Assembly: GCA_945957495.1 (NCBI GenBank)
Contig: CAMFLG010000098.1
Coordinates: 1 to 9,070 of the forward strand
Length of the DNA: 9,070 nucleotides
Direction of reading: 5' to 3'
From: an uncultured Pseudorhodobacter sp.
GTDB lineage: Bacteria; Pseudomonadota; Alphaproteobacteria; Rhodobacterales; Rhodobacteraceae
Within the stretch, counting starts at the first letter, position 1, and each line of letters begins with the position of its first letter. Positions 1 through 6,123 of the stretch are shown in pieces. The notes beneath the pieces are model-generated. The model did no database searches. It saw only the letters and a list, made by a program, of their open reading frames with translations, and was not told the DNA's origin. The position numbers and the translations under genes were made by a program.

Positions 1-2
1 GG

Positions 3-1598
3 GTTCCCGACATCGACCGCGCCCTGTCACGGCTGGCGCTGGATCGGGGCGGCCCGCGCGATCTGGTCGCGATCCGGACCGGATTGACGCAGGCACGGCA
101 GATCGGGGCGGCCCTTGCCGATGCGCCACCGCTCTTGCAAGAGGCGGCATCGGGCCTGTTCGGGCACGATCCGCTGGTGGCCCTGCTGGATGCGGCGCTG
201 GTTGCAGAGCCGCCGCTGTTTGCCCGTGATGGCGGCTTTGTCGCCGAAGGCTACGACGCCGATCTGGACGAAACCCGCAGGCTTCGCGACGAAGGCCGCG
301 GTGTGGTGGCCAGGATGCAGGCGGATTACGTTGCCACAACCGGGATACAAAGCCTGAAGATCAAGCACAACAACGTGCTGGGATATTTCATCGAAACCAC
401 CACCACCCATGCCGACCGCATGCTGGCACCGCCGCTTTCCGAAACCTTCATCCACCGCCAGACCACGGCCAACCAAGTGCGCTTTACCACAGTTCCTTTG
501 AGCGAACTGGAAACCAAAATCCTGAACGCTGGCAATCGCGCGCTGGAGATTGAGGCGGGCCATTTCACCGCGTTGCGTGCCGCCATCTTGGCGCAGTCTG
601 GCCCGATTGGTGCCGCGGCGCGCGGGCTGGCAGAGATTGATCTTTCCGCCGCACTGGCCGACATTGCGCGGTCAGAAGACTGGGTAGAGCCGACGGTTGA
701 CGACAGCCACGCCTTTGCCGTGACCGCCGGGCGCCACCCGGTGGTTGAGCGCGCGCTGCGCAGGCAAGGCACCGGGGCGTTTGTGCCAAATGATTGCGCC
801 CTGACCGAAGGCCCGACACCGGCGATCTGGCTGTTGACCGGGCCGAACATGGCGGGGAAATCCACCTTCCTGCGGCAGAATGCACTGATCGCGCTGCTGG
901 CGCAGACGGGCAGTTTTGTGCCTGCAGCTGCCGCCCATATCGGCCTAGTCAGCCAGTTGTTCAGCCGCGTCGGCGCCTCGGACGATCTGGCGCGCGGGCG
1001 ATCAACCTTCATGGTCGAGATGGTCGAAACCGCTGCCATCCTAAATCAGGCCGACGACCGCGCCCTGGTCATTCTGGACGAGATCGGGCGCGGCACCGCC
1101 ACCTATGACGGGCTGTCTATCGCCTGGGCCACGATGGAGCATCTGCACGCCGCCAACCGCTGCCGCGCCTTGTTCGCCACGCATTACCACGAGCTTACCG
1201 CGCTGGCTGGAAAGCTGGAGGGCGTCGAAAACGCCACGGTGACGGTAAAGGAATGGGACGGCGAGGTGATCTTCCTGCACGAGGTCCGCAAGGGCGCTGC
1301 CGATCGCAGCTACGGCGTGCAGGTGGCGCGGCTTGCCGGTCTGCCTGCGGCCGTGATCGAACGGGCAAAGGCCGTGCTGGAGGCTTTGGAATCAGGCGAG
1401 CGTGAAGGCGGGTCGCGGCAGAAGACCTTGATTGACGATCTGCCACTGTTCCGCGCCGCGCCACCACAGGCCCCGCGCGTGACGCCCGCAAAGACCTCTG
1501 CCATCGAAGATCGGCTAAAGACCATCATCCCAGACGAACTTTCGCCCAAAGAGGCGCTGGCGTTGCTGTATGAACTGCGCGAGATGCTGCGGCCTTGA
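3..1598 (+). CDS. mutS: DNA mismatch repair protein MutS, C-terminal part (5' end outside window)
   Basis: MutS binds mismatched or looped DNA as a dimer and uses its ATPase to recruit MutL. The reading frame is open from base 3, before any plausible start, so the gene is cut by the window edge. The 531 visible codons cover the core/clamp region and the ATPase; family members are about 850-900 residues, so roughly 340 are missing. Walker A GPNMAGKST is encoded at 840-866. Walker B with its glutamate (VILDEIG) starts at 1068 and is followed by the GRGTATYDG signature, then FATHYHEL. A DLPLF pentapeptide at 1437-1451 resembles the beta-clamp binding consensus QLxLF. The last 30 or so codons (PDELSPKEALALLYEL) match the C-terminal tetramerisation region. 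The stop TGA is at 1596-1598, with one base separating it from the convergent neighbour. Nothing suggests a pseudogene. Confidence 0.97.
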   Translation, partial: VPDIDRALSRLALDRGGPRDLVAIRTGLTQARQIGAALADAPPLLQEAASGLFGHDPLVALLDAALVAEPPLFARDGGFVAEGYDADLDETRRLRDEGRGVVARMQADYVATTGIQSLKIKHNNVLGYFIETTTTHADRMLAPPLSETFIHRQTTANQVRFTTVPLSELETKILNAGNRALEIEAGHFTALRAAILAQSGPIGAAARGLAEIDLSAALADIARSEDWVEPTVDDSHAFAVTAGRHPVVERALRRQGTGAFVPNDCALTEGPTPAIWLLTGPNMAGKSTFLRQNALIALLAQTGSFVPAAAAHIGLVSQLFSRVGASDDLARGRSTFMVEMVETAAILNQADDRALVILDEIGRGTATYDGLSIAWATMEHLHAANRCRALFATHYHELTALAGKLEGVENATVTVKEWDGEVIFLHEVRKGAADRSYGVQVARLAGLPAAVIERAKAVLEALESGEREGGSRQKTLIDDLPLFRAAPPQAPRVTPAKTSAIEDRLKTIIPDELSPKEALALLYELREMLRP

Positions 1599-1599
1599 C

Positions 1600-2658
1600 C
1601 TACCAGCGGCCGCTGGCGCCGCCACCACTTGACCTGCCGCCGCCGAAAGAGGATCGGCCAGAGCCGGAAGAGTCCGAAGAGCTGAGTTCGGCGATAATCC
1701 GGGACTCAACCCAGTTGTCACCGCAGTTGTGGCATTGGTAGTTGATCCGCTTCAGCCCGGTTGAGGAGGTGGTTGCCTCGACCACGATGGTCGTCGTCCC
1801 CTGCAAGGTGCGATAGTTACACGACCGGCAAGCGCCGTAACCGCTGAACCAGCGACGATAGGATTCGATGGTAACATGCTGGCACGCGGCACAGTGCCAG
1901 ACATCGTAATCAACGCTTCCCAACCGCTCTTCAATGGTTTGGCCGGGCTGCAATCGGCTGTCATCCGCAGCCTCGTCCATCAGGTCCATCCGGGTGCCAT
2001 CGACCGGGCAGAACCGCGGGCGGCGACGGCGCAGGATCTGGAACAGACGCAGACTTCCAGACAGCGCAGCAACCCCGGCTGCCGTCAGCATGGTAAGAAC
2101 GGCCGCGGACGCGGTTTGAAACCACCGCTGGGCGCGTTCCCACAGGGTGAAGGGTTTGCCAACCCCAGCGTTAACCTCCAGCACCCGCACCAAGTCTTCA
2201 ACGCCCGCGCTGATGCCGGGGCCGAAACGGTTCAGCCGAAAGGCGGGCAGCATGAAGTGATCAATGATCCGCTGCATTTCGGCATCCATAGCGGCGGGAT
2301 AGCCAGACCCAAGCTCGATGCGCATCTGGCGGTCATCCTTGGCGACCAACACCATGACGCCATCGTCGCGCGCAGCATCGCCGACGCCCCAGGCGTTGAA
2401 CAGCGCCGTCGCGAAGGGTTCGATCTGCCCGTCATGTCCGTATTGGCGCATGGTGCGCATCGTCACCACAACCGCCTCGATCCCGGTCTTGTCGTACAGA
2501 TCGACAAGGCGCGCCCGAATTGCGGTCTTTTCCGCTTCTGTCAGAAGGCCCGCGAAATCATCAATATAGACATCGGAATAGGCCGGGAAACTCTGCGCCG
2601 GGGCCCGCGTGGCGAAGGCCAGGGCGAGCGCGATCCATAGGAAAAGCGCCCGCCACAT
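1600..2658 (-). CDS. TPM-domain membrane protein with C-terminal cysteine-rich (zinc-ribbon-like) region
   Basis: The exact function is unknown; TPM (YgcG-like) domains are found in exported or membrane-anchored bacterial proteins. From the ATG at 2658 the protein has 352 residues. It shows a signal peptide (about 1-21, cleavage after APA), a TPM domain at about 26-160 (FAGLLT, DDGVMVLVAKDDR, ELGSGY), and a hydrophobic segment at about 184-208 followed by RRRRPR. A region with seven cysteines follows (C217, and the pairs C256/C259, C277/C280, C309/C312). The Ser/Gly tail ends GGGASGRW, typical of the family. Topology would put TPM in the periplasm and the cysteine region in the cytoplasm. An ATG at 2691 lies inside grpE; 2658 is preferred because it gives a signal peptide at the N-terminus, a 4-base gap from grpE, and an AGGGG site 7 bases upstream. 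Probably the last gene of the hrcA-grpE operon. Confidence 0.88.
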   Translation of the reverse strand: MWRALFLWIALALAFATRAPAQSFPAYSDVYIDDFAGLLTEAEKTAIRARLVDLYDKTGIEAVVVTMRTMRQYGHDGQIEPFATALFNAWGVGDAARDDGVMVLVAKDDRQMRIELGSGYPAAMDAEMQRIIDHFMLPAFRLNRFGPGISAGVEDLVRVLEVNAGVGKPFTLWERAQRWFQTASAAVLTMLTAAGVAALSGSLRLFQILRRRRPRFCPVDGTRMDLMDEAADDSRLQPGQTIEERLGSVDYDVWHCAACQHVTIESYRRWFSGYGACRSCNYRTLQGTTTIVVEATTSSTGLKRINYQCHNCGDNWVESRIIAELSSSDSSGSGRSSFGGGRSSGGGASGRW

Positions 2659-2662
2659 GATC

Positions 2663-3196
2663 CTACCCCTGCGTGTTCGACGACACCCCAACCTGCGCCG
2701 GGCGCAGCAGGCGGTCGTGCAGAAGGAAGCCCACGCCCATCACCTGAATGATCTGGCCGGCCTTTGTGCCGGGCAGCGGTGCCTCGAACATGGCCTGATG
2801 CAGTTGCGGGTCAAACTGATCGCCAATCGCCGGGTTTATTTCGGAAACGCCGTGCTTGTTCAGAACTTTGATCAATTCGCGCAGGGTCAGTTCCAGCCCC
2901 TCGATCAGGGCGGCGGCCTGCGCGCGGGTTTCTTCGTTTGCGGCATCCAGAGCGCGCTTGAGGTTGTCGTAAACTGGCAGCATGTCGCGCGCGAGTTTAG
3001 ATCCGCCAAACTGTTCAGCCTCACGACGATCCCGCTCGCCGCGCTTGCGGGCGTTCTCGGCATCGGCCAGCGCGCGCATGAACCGGTCACGCATGTCGTC
3101 CCGCTCGGCACGCAGTTGATCAAGGGCATCTTCCACCATCAGCGGATCAATGTCTTCCAACTCGCTTTGCTCTGGTGCGGTGTTTTCCTGCGCCAT
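2663..3196 (-). CDS. grpE: GrpE, nucleotide exchange factor of the DnaK chaperone
   Basis: GrpE is a cytoplasmic dimer that releases ADP from DnaK, letting the DnaK-DnaJ cycle turn over. The predicted 177-residue protein has the family layout: an acidic N-terminus, a long charged coiled-coil helix (DQLRAERDDMRDRFMRALAD followed by AENARKR), then the conserved LARDMLPVYDNLKRAL segment and the beta domain with FDPQLHQAMFE and IIQVMGVGFLLHDRLLRPAQV. Length is normal for alphaproteobacteria. An in-frame ATG at 3214 adds six residues but has no good ribosome site. The ATG at 3196 has AAGGAA eight bases upstream and gives the usual MAQ-type start, so it is preferred. It follows hrcA by 42 bases and precedes the TPM gene by 4, indicating one transcript. 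Expression is expected to be heat inducible, but no heat-shock promoter is visible directly upstream. Confidence 0.96.
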   Translation of the reverse strand: MAQENTAPEQSELEDIDPLMVEDALDQLRAERDDMRDRFMRALADAENARKRGERDRREAEQFGGSKLARDMLPVYDNLKRALDAANEETRAQAAALIEGLELTLRELIKVLNKHGVSEINPAIGDQFDPQLHQAMFEAPLPGTKAGQIIQVMGVGFLLHDRLLRPAQVGVSSNTQG

Positions 3197-3203
3197 TGTT
3201 GTC

Positions 3204-3209
3204 TTCCTT
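3204..3209 (-). promoter_or_regulatory. Ribosome binding site deciding the grpE start
   Basis: AAGGAA on the minus strand lies eight bases before the ATG at 3196. No comparable site precedes the alternative ATG at 3214. Confidence 0.7.
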
Positions 3210-3238
3210 GTCATTCCGTTCTGTCTTTCGCCGTGCCT

Positions 3239-4309
3239 TTATACCGAACTGCGTCCGGACAAAAGGCGGCCAACCATCTGCGCCGTGTAATCGACGATCG
3301 GAACAATGCGACCATAATTCAGTCGAGTCGGCCCGATCACGCCCACGGCGCCAATGATCTTACGATCAGCGTTCATATAGGGAGAGACAACCAAAGAGGA
3401 ACCCGAAAGTGAAAAGAGTTTGTTCTCTGACCCGATAAAAATGCGCACCCCCTCTCCGGTTTCTGCAAGTTCCAGAAAATCGGCGATGTCTCGTTTACGT
3501 TCCAGATCGTCAAACAGCACGCGGATGCGGTCAATATCCTGCGTCTCGCTTGCACCTTCGATCAGATTGGCACGGCCACGCACGATCAGCCGTTCACTTG
3601 GCTCATCCGGGTTTTCCCAGACCGCAAGGCCGCTTTCCACCAGCGCCCGCGCAAGCGAGTCGATCTCTTGGCGGCGTGTGGCGATGTCATGCCCGATGGA
3701 CCGGCGCAAGTCTGACAGGGTGCGGCCCTCTGCCAACGAATTCAGAAAATTGGCCGCCTCGCGCATCGAAGACGGCGTTTGGCCGGGTGGTGGCGCAAAG
3801 ATCCTGTTTTCAACATGGCCGTTTGCAAAGACCAACACCACAAGGGCGCGATCCGGCGCAAGGCTGACGAATTCAATATGGCGGATCGGCGCCTCTTGCT
3901 TGGGCGCCAACACAACACTGGCGCCGCGCGTGATCCCCGAAAGCGTGCCGCCGATGTGATCCAACAAGGATGCGATATCCTGATCACCGCCCGACATAGC
4001 GCTGTCCATGACCTGACGGTCCTCGGCGGCCACGGTGCCAACCTCCAGGAGGCCATCGACAAACATGCGCAGCCCCATCTGGGTGGGCACCCGTCCGGCA
4101 GAAATATGCGGGCTTCCCAGAAGGCCAAGGTATTCTAGATCCTGCATGACATTGCGGATCGTCGCCGCCGACAATCGTTCTGTCATCGTCCGCGTCAGCG
4201 TGCGCGACCCGACCGGATCACCAGAGGCAAGATACCCTTCCACCACGCGCCGAAACACCTCGCGCGAGCGGTCGTTCATCTCTGCCAATATCTTTGCGCC
4301 GTCGGTCAA
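3239..4309 (-). CDS. hrcA: HrcA, heat-inducible transcription repressor
   Basis: HrcA represses chaperone genes (typically groESL) by binding CIRCE inverted repeats; its folding depends on GroEL, which makes it a sensor of chaperone load. The 356-residue product starts with a winged-helix DNA-binding region (NDRSREVFRRVVEGYLASGD, then PVGSRTL, SAATIRNVMQDLEYLGLL and SAGRVPTQMGLRMFVD, about residues 12-90). The larger GAF-like/dimerisation part follows, ending PTRLNYGRIVPIVDYTAQMV. The start is taken as TTG at 4309, with GGGGA nine bases upstream (4319-4323); an ATG at 4279 would drop ten residues but still keep NDRSREVF. It is the first gene of the hrcA-grpE-TPM operon and is divergent from rph, a layout I recall from other alphaproteobacteria. 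I found no CIRCE half-sites (TTAGCACTC) in the upstream region. Confidence 0.95.
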   Translation of the reverse strand: MTDGAKILAEMNDRSREVFRRVVEGYLASGDPVGSRTLTRTMTERLSAATIRNVMQDLEYLGLLGSPHISAGRVPTQMGLRMFVDGLLEVGTVAAEDRQVMDSAMSGGDQDIASLLDHIGGTLSGITRGASVVLAPKQEAPIRHIEFVSLAPDRALVVLVFANGHVENRIFAPPPGQTPSSMREAANFLNSLAEGRTLSDLRRSIGHDIATRRQEIDSLARALVESGLAVWENPDEPSERLIVRGRANLIEGASETQDIDRIRVLFDDLERKRDIADFLELAETGEGVRIFIGSENKLFSLSGSSLVVSPYMNADRKIIGAVGVIGPTRLNYGRIVPIVDYTAQMVGRLLSGRSSV

Positions 4310-4332
4310 TTTCCGCGATCCCCGAGACCGCT

Positions 4333-4362
4333 ACAATAAGGAGCAGGCCACCCGAACGTCAA
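4333..4362 (-). promoter_or_regulatory. Candidate housekeeping-type promoter for hrcA-grpE-TPM
   Basis: On the minus strand TTGACG (4357-4362) resembles the -35 consensus at five of six positions. It is followed after 18 bases by TATTGT (4333-4338) as a -10 element. Transcription would start near 4326, leaving a leader of about 17 bases before the TTG at 4309. This is a pattern match only; the 18-base spacing and partial -10 make it tentative. Confidence 0.4.
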
Positions 4363-4413
4363 TGATGCTTGCATCTTCATTGGCCGCCGGACTAATTGGC
4401 CGCACAGTGGAAA

Positions 4414-4418
4414 AAGGA
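4414..4418 (+). promoter_or_regulatory. Ribosome binding site deciding the rph start
   Basis: AAGGA is seven bases before the ATG at 4426. It rules in that start over the in-frame TTG at 4396, which would add ten residues outside the conserved family N-terminus (MRPSGR). Confidence 0.8.
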
Positions 4419-4425
4419 ATTTGCG

Positions 4426-5145
4426 ATGCGCCCCTCTGGTCGGAAGTTGAATGAAATGCGTCCGGTTTCGATTGAAATCGGTGTGATGCGGCATGCCGAG
4501 GGGTCTTGCCTGATTAAGATGGGAGATACGCATGTGCTGTGTTCGGCCACGATCGAAGACAAGGCGCCACCCTTTCTGAAGAATACCGGGCTGGGCTGGG
4601 TGACGGCGGAATACGGCATGCTGCCGCGCGCCACCAATTCACGCACGCGGCGCGAGGCGGCGGCGGGCAAGCAATCTGGCAGAACGCAAGAAATTCAACG
4701 GCTTATCGGGCGGGCGTTGCGGGCGGGGGTAGACCGTTCGGCACTGGGCGAACGGCAGATCGTGATTGACTGTGATGTGTTGCAGGCCGACGGCGGCACC
4801 CGCTGCGCCTCGATCACCGGCGGCTGGGTCGCCCTGCGACTGGCAATGGATAAGCTGTTGAAAACCGGCGCCATTGTCAGCGATCCGATGATTGATCACG
4901 TTGCCGCCGTGTCCTGCGGCATCTATGCGGGGCAGCCGGTGCTTGATCTGGACTATCCCGAAGATTCCGCCGCCGGAACCGACGGCAACTTCATTCTGAC
5001 CGGCCGCGGCCGGTTGATCGAGGTGCAAATGTCTGCCGAAGGCGCGACCTTCTCGCGGGCCGAAATGGGGGAACTCCTTGATCTGGCAGAATCCGGTGCG
5101 GCGGCATTGGTTGCCGCACAGAAGGCGGCACTTGGGCTGAAATGA
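4426..5145 (+). CDS. rph: RNase PH (tRNA nucleotidyltransferase)
   Basis: RNase PH is a phosphate-dependent 3'-to-5' exoribonuclease that trims tRNA precursors and other RNAs, acting as a hexameric ring in the cytoplasm. The 239-residue product is full length for the family (238 in E. coli). It begins MRPSGRKLNEMRPVSIEIG and keeps the phosphate-binding SGRTQEIQRLIGRALRA with R86, the ADGGTR loop with R126, and the catalytic-site aspartates in LDYPEDS (D180) and TDGNF (D186). Unlike the truncated rph of E. coli K-12, nothing is missing at the C-terminus. It heads the rph-rdgB-Rid-hemW operon: its TGA overlaps the rdgB ATG as ATGA, so rdgB is probably translationally coupled. The start is fixed by the AAGGA site seven bases upstream. 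Confidence 0.97.
   Translation: MRPSGRKLNEMRPVSIEIGVMRHAEGSCLIKMGDTHVLCSATIEDKAPPFLKNTGLGWVTAEYGMLPRATNSRTRREAAAGKQSGRTQEIQRLIGRALRAGVDRSALGERQIVIDCDVLQADGGTRCASITGGWVALRLAMDKLLKTGAIVSDPMIDHVAAVSCGIYAGQPVLDLDYPEDSAAGTDGNFILTGRGRLIEVQMSAEGATFSRAEMGELLDLAESGAAALVAAQKAALGLK
4999..5014. repeat. Perfect 16-base palindrome inside rph
   Basis: ACCGGCCGCGGCCGGT reads identically on both strands. It encodes the conserved TGRGR segment of RNase PH, so it may simply result from Gly/Arg codon choice in GC-rich DNA. It could fold in mRNA as a short strong stem, but no U-tract follows. Confidence 0.6.
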
Positions 5146-5750
5146 TGCGGAAATTTGCGGGAAACAAGCTGCTGGTGGCGACCCACAATCGCGGGAAACT
5201 GGATGAGATTTCCGCGATGATGGCCCCGCTGGGCATCGCCGTCGTTTCCGCTGGCGAATTGGGCCTGCCCGAACCCGCCGAAACCGAAACAACCTTTATC
5301 GGCAACGCCCGGATCAAGGCCCATGCGGCAGCAACAGCAACGGGCCTGCCCGCACTGGCAGATGACTCTGGCATTTCCATTGACTCCCTAGGCGGCGCCC
5401 CCGGCGTTTACACCGCAGATTGGGCCGAAACGGGCGCCGGTCGCGACTTTGGTGTTGCGATGAACCGGGCCTATGCCGAGCTTGAGGCTGTGGACGCGCC
5501 CGAACCCCGTTTGGCACAATTTCGCAGCACCTTGGTGATGGCCTGGCCAGACGGCCACGATGAGGTTTTTGAGGGCGTCGTTCACGGGCGTTTCGTTTGG
5601 CCAATGCGCGGCACGGGCCACGGCTATGACCCCATTTTTCAGCCCGACGGTTATGATATCACCTTCGGCGAAATGTCGGCCGATCAGAAGAACCTCATAA
5701 GCCACCGCGCCGACGCCTTCCGCAAACTGGTCAAGGAGTGTTTCACGTGA
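5142..5750 (+). CDS. rdgB: Non-canonical purine NTP pyrophosphatase, RdgB/HAM1 family
   Basis: This enzyme hydrolyses dITP, XTP and ITP to the monophosphate plus pyrophosphate, keeping deaminated purines out of DNA and RNA. The 202-residue product has every family hallmark: THNRGKLDEI near the N-terminus (14-23), FIGNARIKA, the catalytic DDSG (74-77) followed by LGGAPGVYTADWA, then GYDPIFQPDG and SHRADAF (187-193). The first ATG (5142) overlaps the rph stop as ATGA; a second ATG directly after it at 5145 is an equally possible start, removing one residue. There is no strong ribosome site, which fits coupling to rph. The 3' end is unusual: the last codons and the TGA (5748-5750) lie within a parS site, and the TGA overlaps the GTG of the next gene. 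Confidence 0.96.
   Translation: MMRKFAGNKLLVATHNRGKLDEISAMMAPLGIAVVSAGELGLPEPAETETTFIGNARIKAHAAATATGLPALADDSGISIDSLGGAPGVYTADWAETGAGRDFGVAMNRAYAELEAVDAPEPRLAQFRSTLVMAWPDGHDEVFEGVVHGRFVWPMRGTGHGYDPIFQPDGYDITFGEMSADQKNLISHRADAFRKLVKECFT
5733..5738 (+). promoter_or_regulatory. Ribosome binding site deciding the Rid gene start
   Basis: AAGGAG inside the last codons of rdgB lies eight bases before the GTG at 5747. The longer reading (GTG at 5738, MFHVKR) would begin on the last base of this site and is therefore unlikely. Confidence 0.75.
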
Positions 5751-5754
5751 AACG
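5739..5754. promoter_or_regulatory. parS centromere-like site (ParB binding site)
   Basis: TGTTTCACGTGAAACG matches the well-known bacterial parS consensus TGTTTCACGTGAAACA at 15 of 16 positions. It contains the perfect 14-base palindrome GTTTCACGTGAAAC. ParB dimers load here as CTP-dependent clamps, spread along DNA, and are moved by ParA. The cognate parB and parA lie about 1.6-3.3 kb downstream in this same window. The site is entirely genic: it contains the rdgB stop and the start of the Rid gene. I saw no second copy in the window. Confidence 0.93.
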
Positions 5755-6121
5755 AATTTCAACAGGATCGCCGTTTGAGGCGACGATGGGCTACAGCCGT
5801 GCCGTGGTTAAGGCCGGATGGTGCTTTGTTTCGGGCGTCACCGGCTATGACTACGCCACGATGACGATGCCGGAAAGCGCCGCAGAACAGGCGCAGAACT
5901 GCTTTGCGACGATCGGGCGCGTCTTGGCCGAAGCGGGCTTTGAAATGCACGACATCGTGCGTGTTCAATACACCGTCGTTGATGCAGCACTTGTCGATGC
6001 CATCGTGCCAGTTCTGGGCGCAAATCTGGGTGAAATCCGCCCGGCGGCCACCATGGTCATAGCAGGGCTCATCCGCCCCGAGATGAAGATTGAAATCGAA
6101 GTGACGGCCTTCAAGGGGTGA
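5747..6121 (+). CDS. Rid-family (YjgF/YER057c/UK114) protein lacking the canonical catalytic arginine
   Basis: Rid proteins are small trimers; canonical RidA hydrolyses reactive enamine/imine intermediates released by PLP enzymes. The 124-residue product has the family fold signature, with GYSRAVVKAGWCFVSG near the start and MKIEIEVTAF at the end. However, where RidA has PARSCVEVA with the substrate-binding arginine (R105 in E. coli), this protein has PAATMVIAG, giving A101. The partner glutamate is kept (E116). It therefore belongs with the Rid subgroups that lack the arginine, and imine deaminase activity should not be assumed; the substrate is unknown. The GTG at 5747 overlaps the rdgB stop as GTGA, inside parS, with AAGGAG eight bases upstream; a GTG at 5738 would add MFH. 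It sits third in the rph-rdgB-Rid-hemW operon. Confidence 0.9.
   Translation: MKRISTGSPFEATMGYSRAVVKAGWCFVSGVTGYDYATMTMPESAAEQAQNCFATIGRVLAEAGFEMHDIVRVQYTVVDAALVDAIVPVLGANLGEIRPAATMVIAGLIRPEMKIEIEVTAFKG
6113..6118 (+). promoter_or_regulatory. Ribosome binding site deciding the hemW start
   Basis: AAGGGG in the last codons of the Rid gene lies five bases before the ATG at 6124. The in-frame GTG at 6118 overlaps this site and is unlikely to be used. Confidence 0.65.
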
Positions 6122-6123
6122 TC

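Larger units (their letters stand above)
4310..4425. promoter_or_regulatory. Divergent intergenic region between hrcA and rph
   Basis: This 116-base stretch separates two genes read away from each other, so it must hold the promoters for both. A candidate vegetative promoter for hrcA is visible on the minus strand. On the plus strand only a weak TTGCAT (4369-4374) with CTAATT 17 bases on could serve rph. No CIRCE repeat and no clear RpoH-type promoter was found. Confidence 0.6.

Noticed and set aside
326..1039. Minus-strand open frame (237 codons) opposite mutS
   Set aside because: It covers the Walker A-encoding region of mutS in antisense; composition is Ser/Arg/Ala-rich without a domain.
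1089..1115. GRGTATYDG in MutS, with alanine where E. coli has serine (GRGTSTYDG)
   Set aside because: As far as I know this substitution is common in alphaproteobacterial MutS proteins; it does not indicate a defect.
1876..2640. Long plus-strand open frame (254 codons) opposite the TPM gene
   Set aside because: It is antisense to a gene with a clear signal peptide, domain and tail motifs. Its protein is rich in His/Arg/Gln with no recognisable domain, as expected of a shadow frame in GC-rich DNA.
2609..3412. Plus-strand open frame (267 codons) opposite grpE and the end of hrcA
   Set aside because: It spans the end of three genuine minus-strand genes, shows no family motif, and has no ribosome site that I could see.
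4639..5292. Minus-strand open frame (217 codons) opposite rph and rdgB
   Set aside because: Both sense genes are full length with all catalytic motifs; the antisense frame has none.
5738..5746. Extended start of the Rid gene (MFHVKR) reading through parS
   Set aside because: The GTG at 5738 overlaps the AAGGAG ribosome site, which is ideally spaced for the GTG at 5747.
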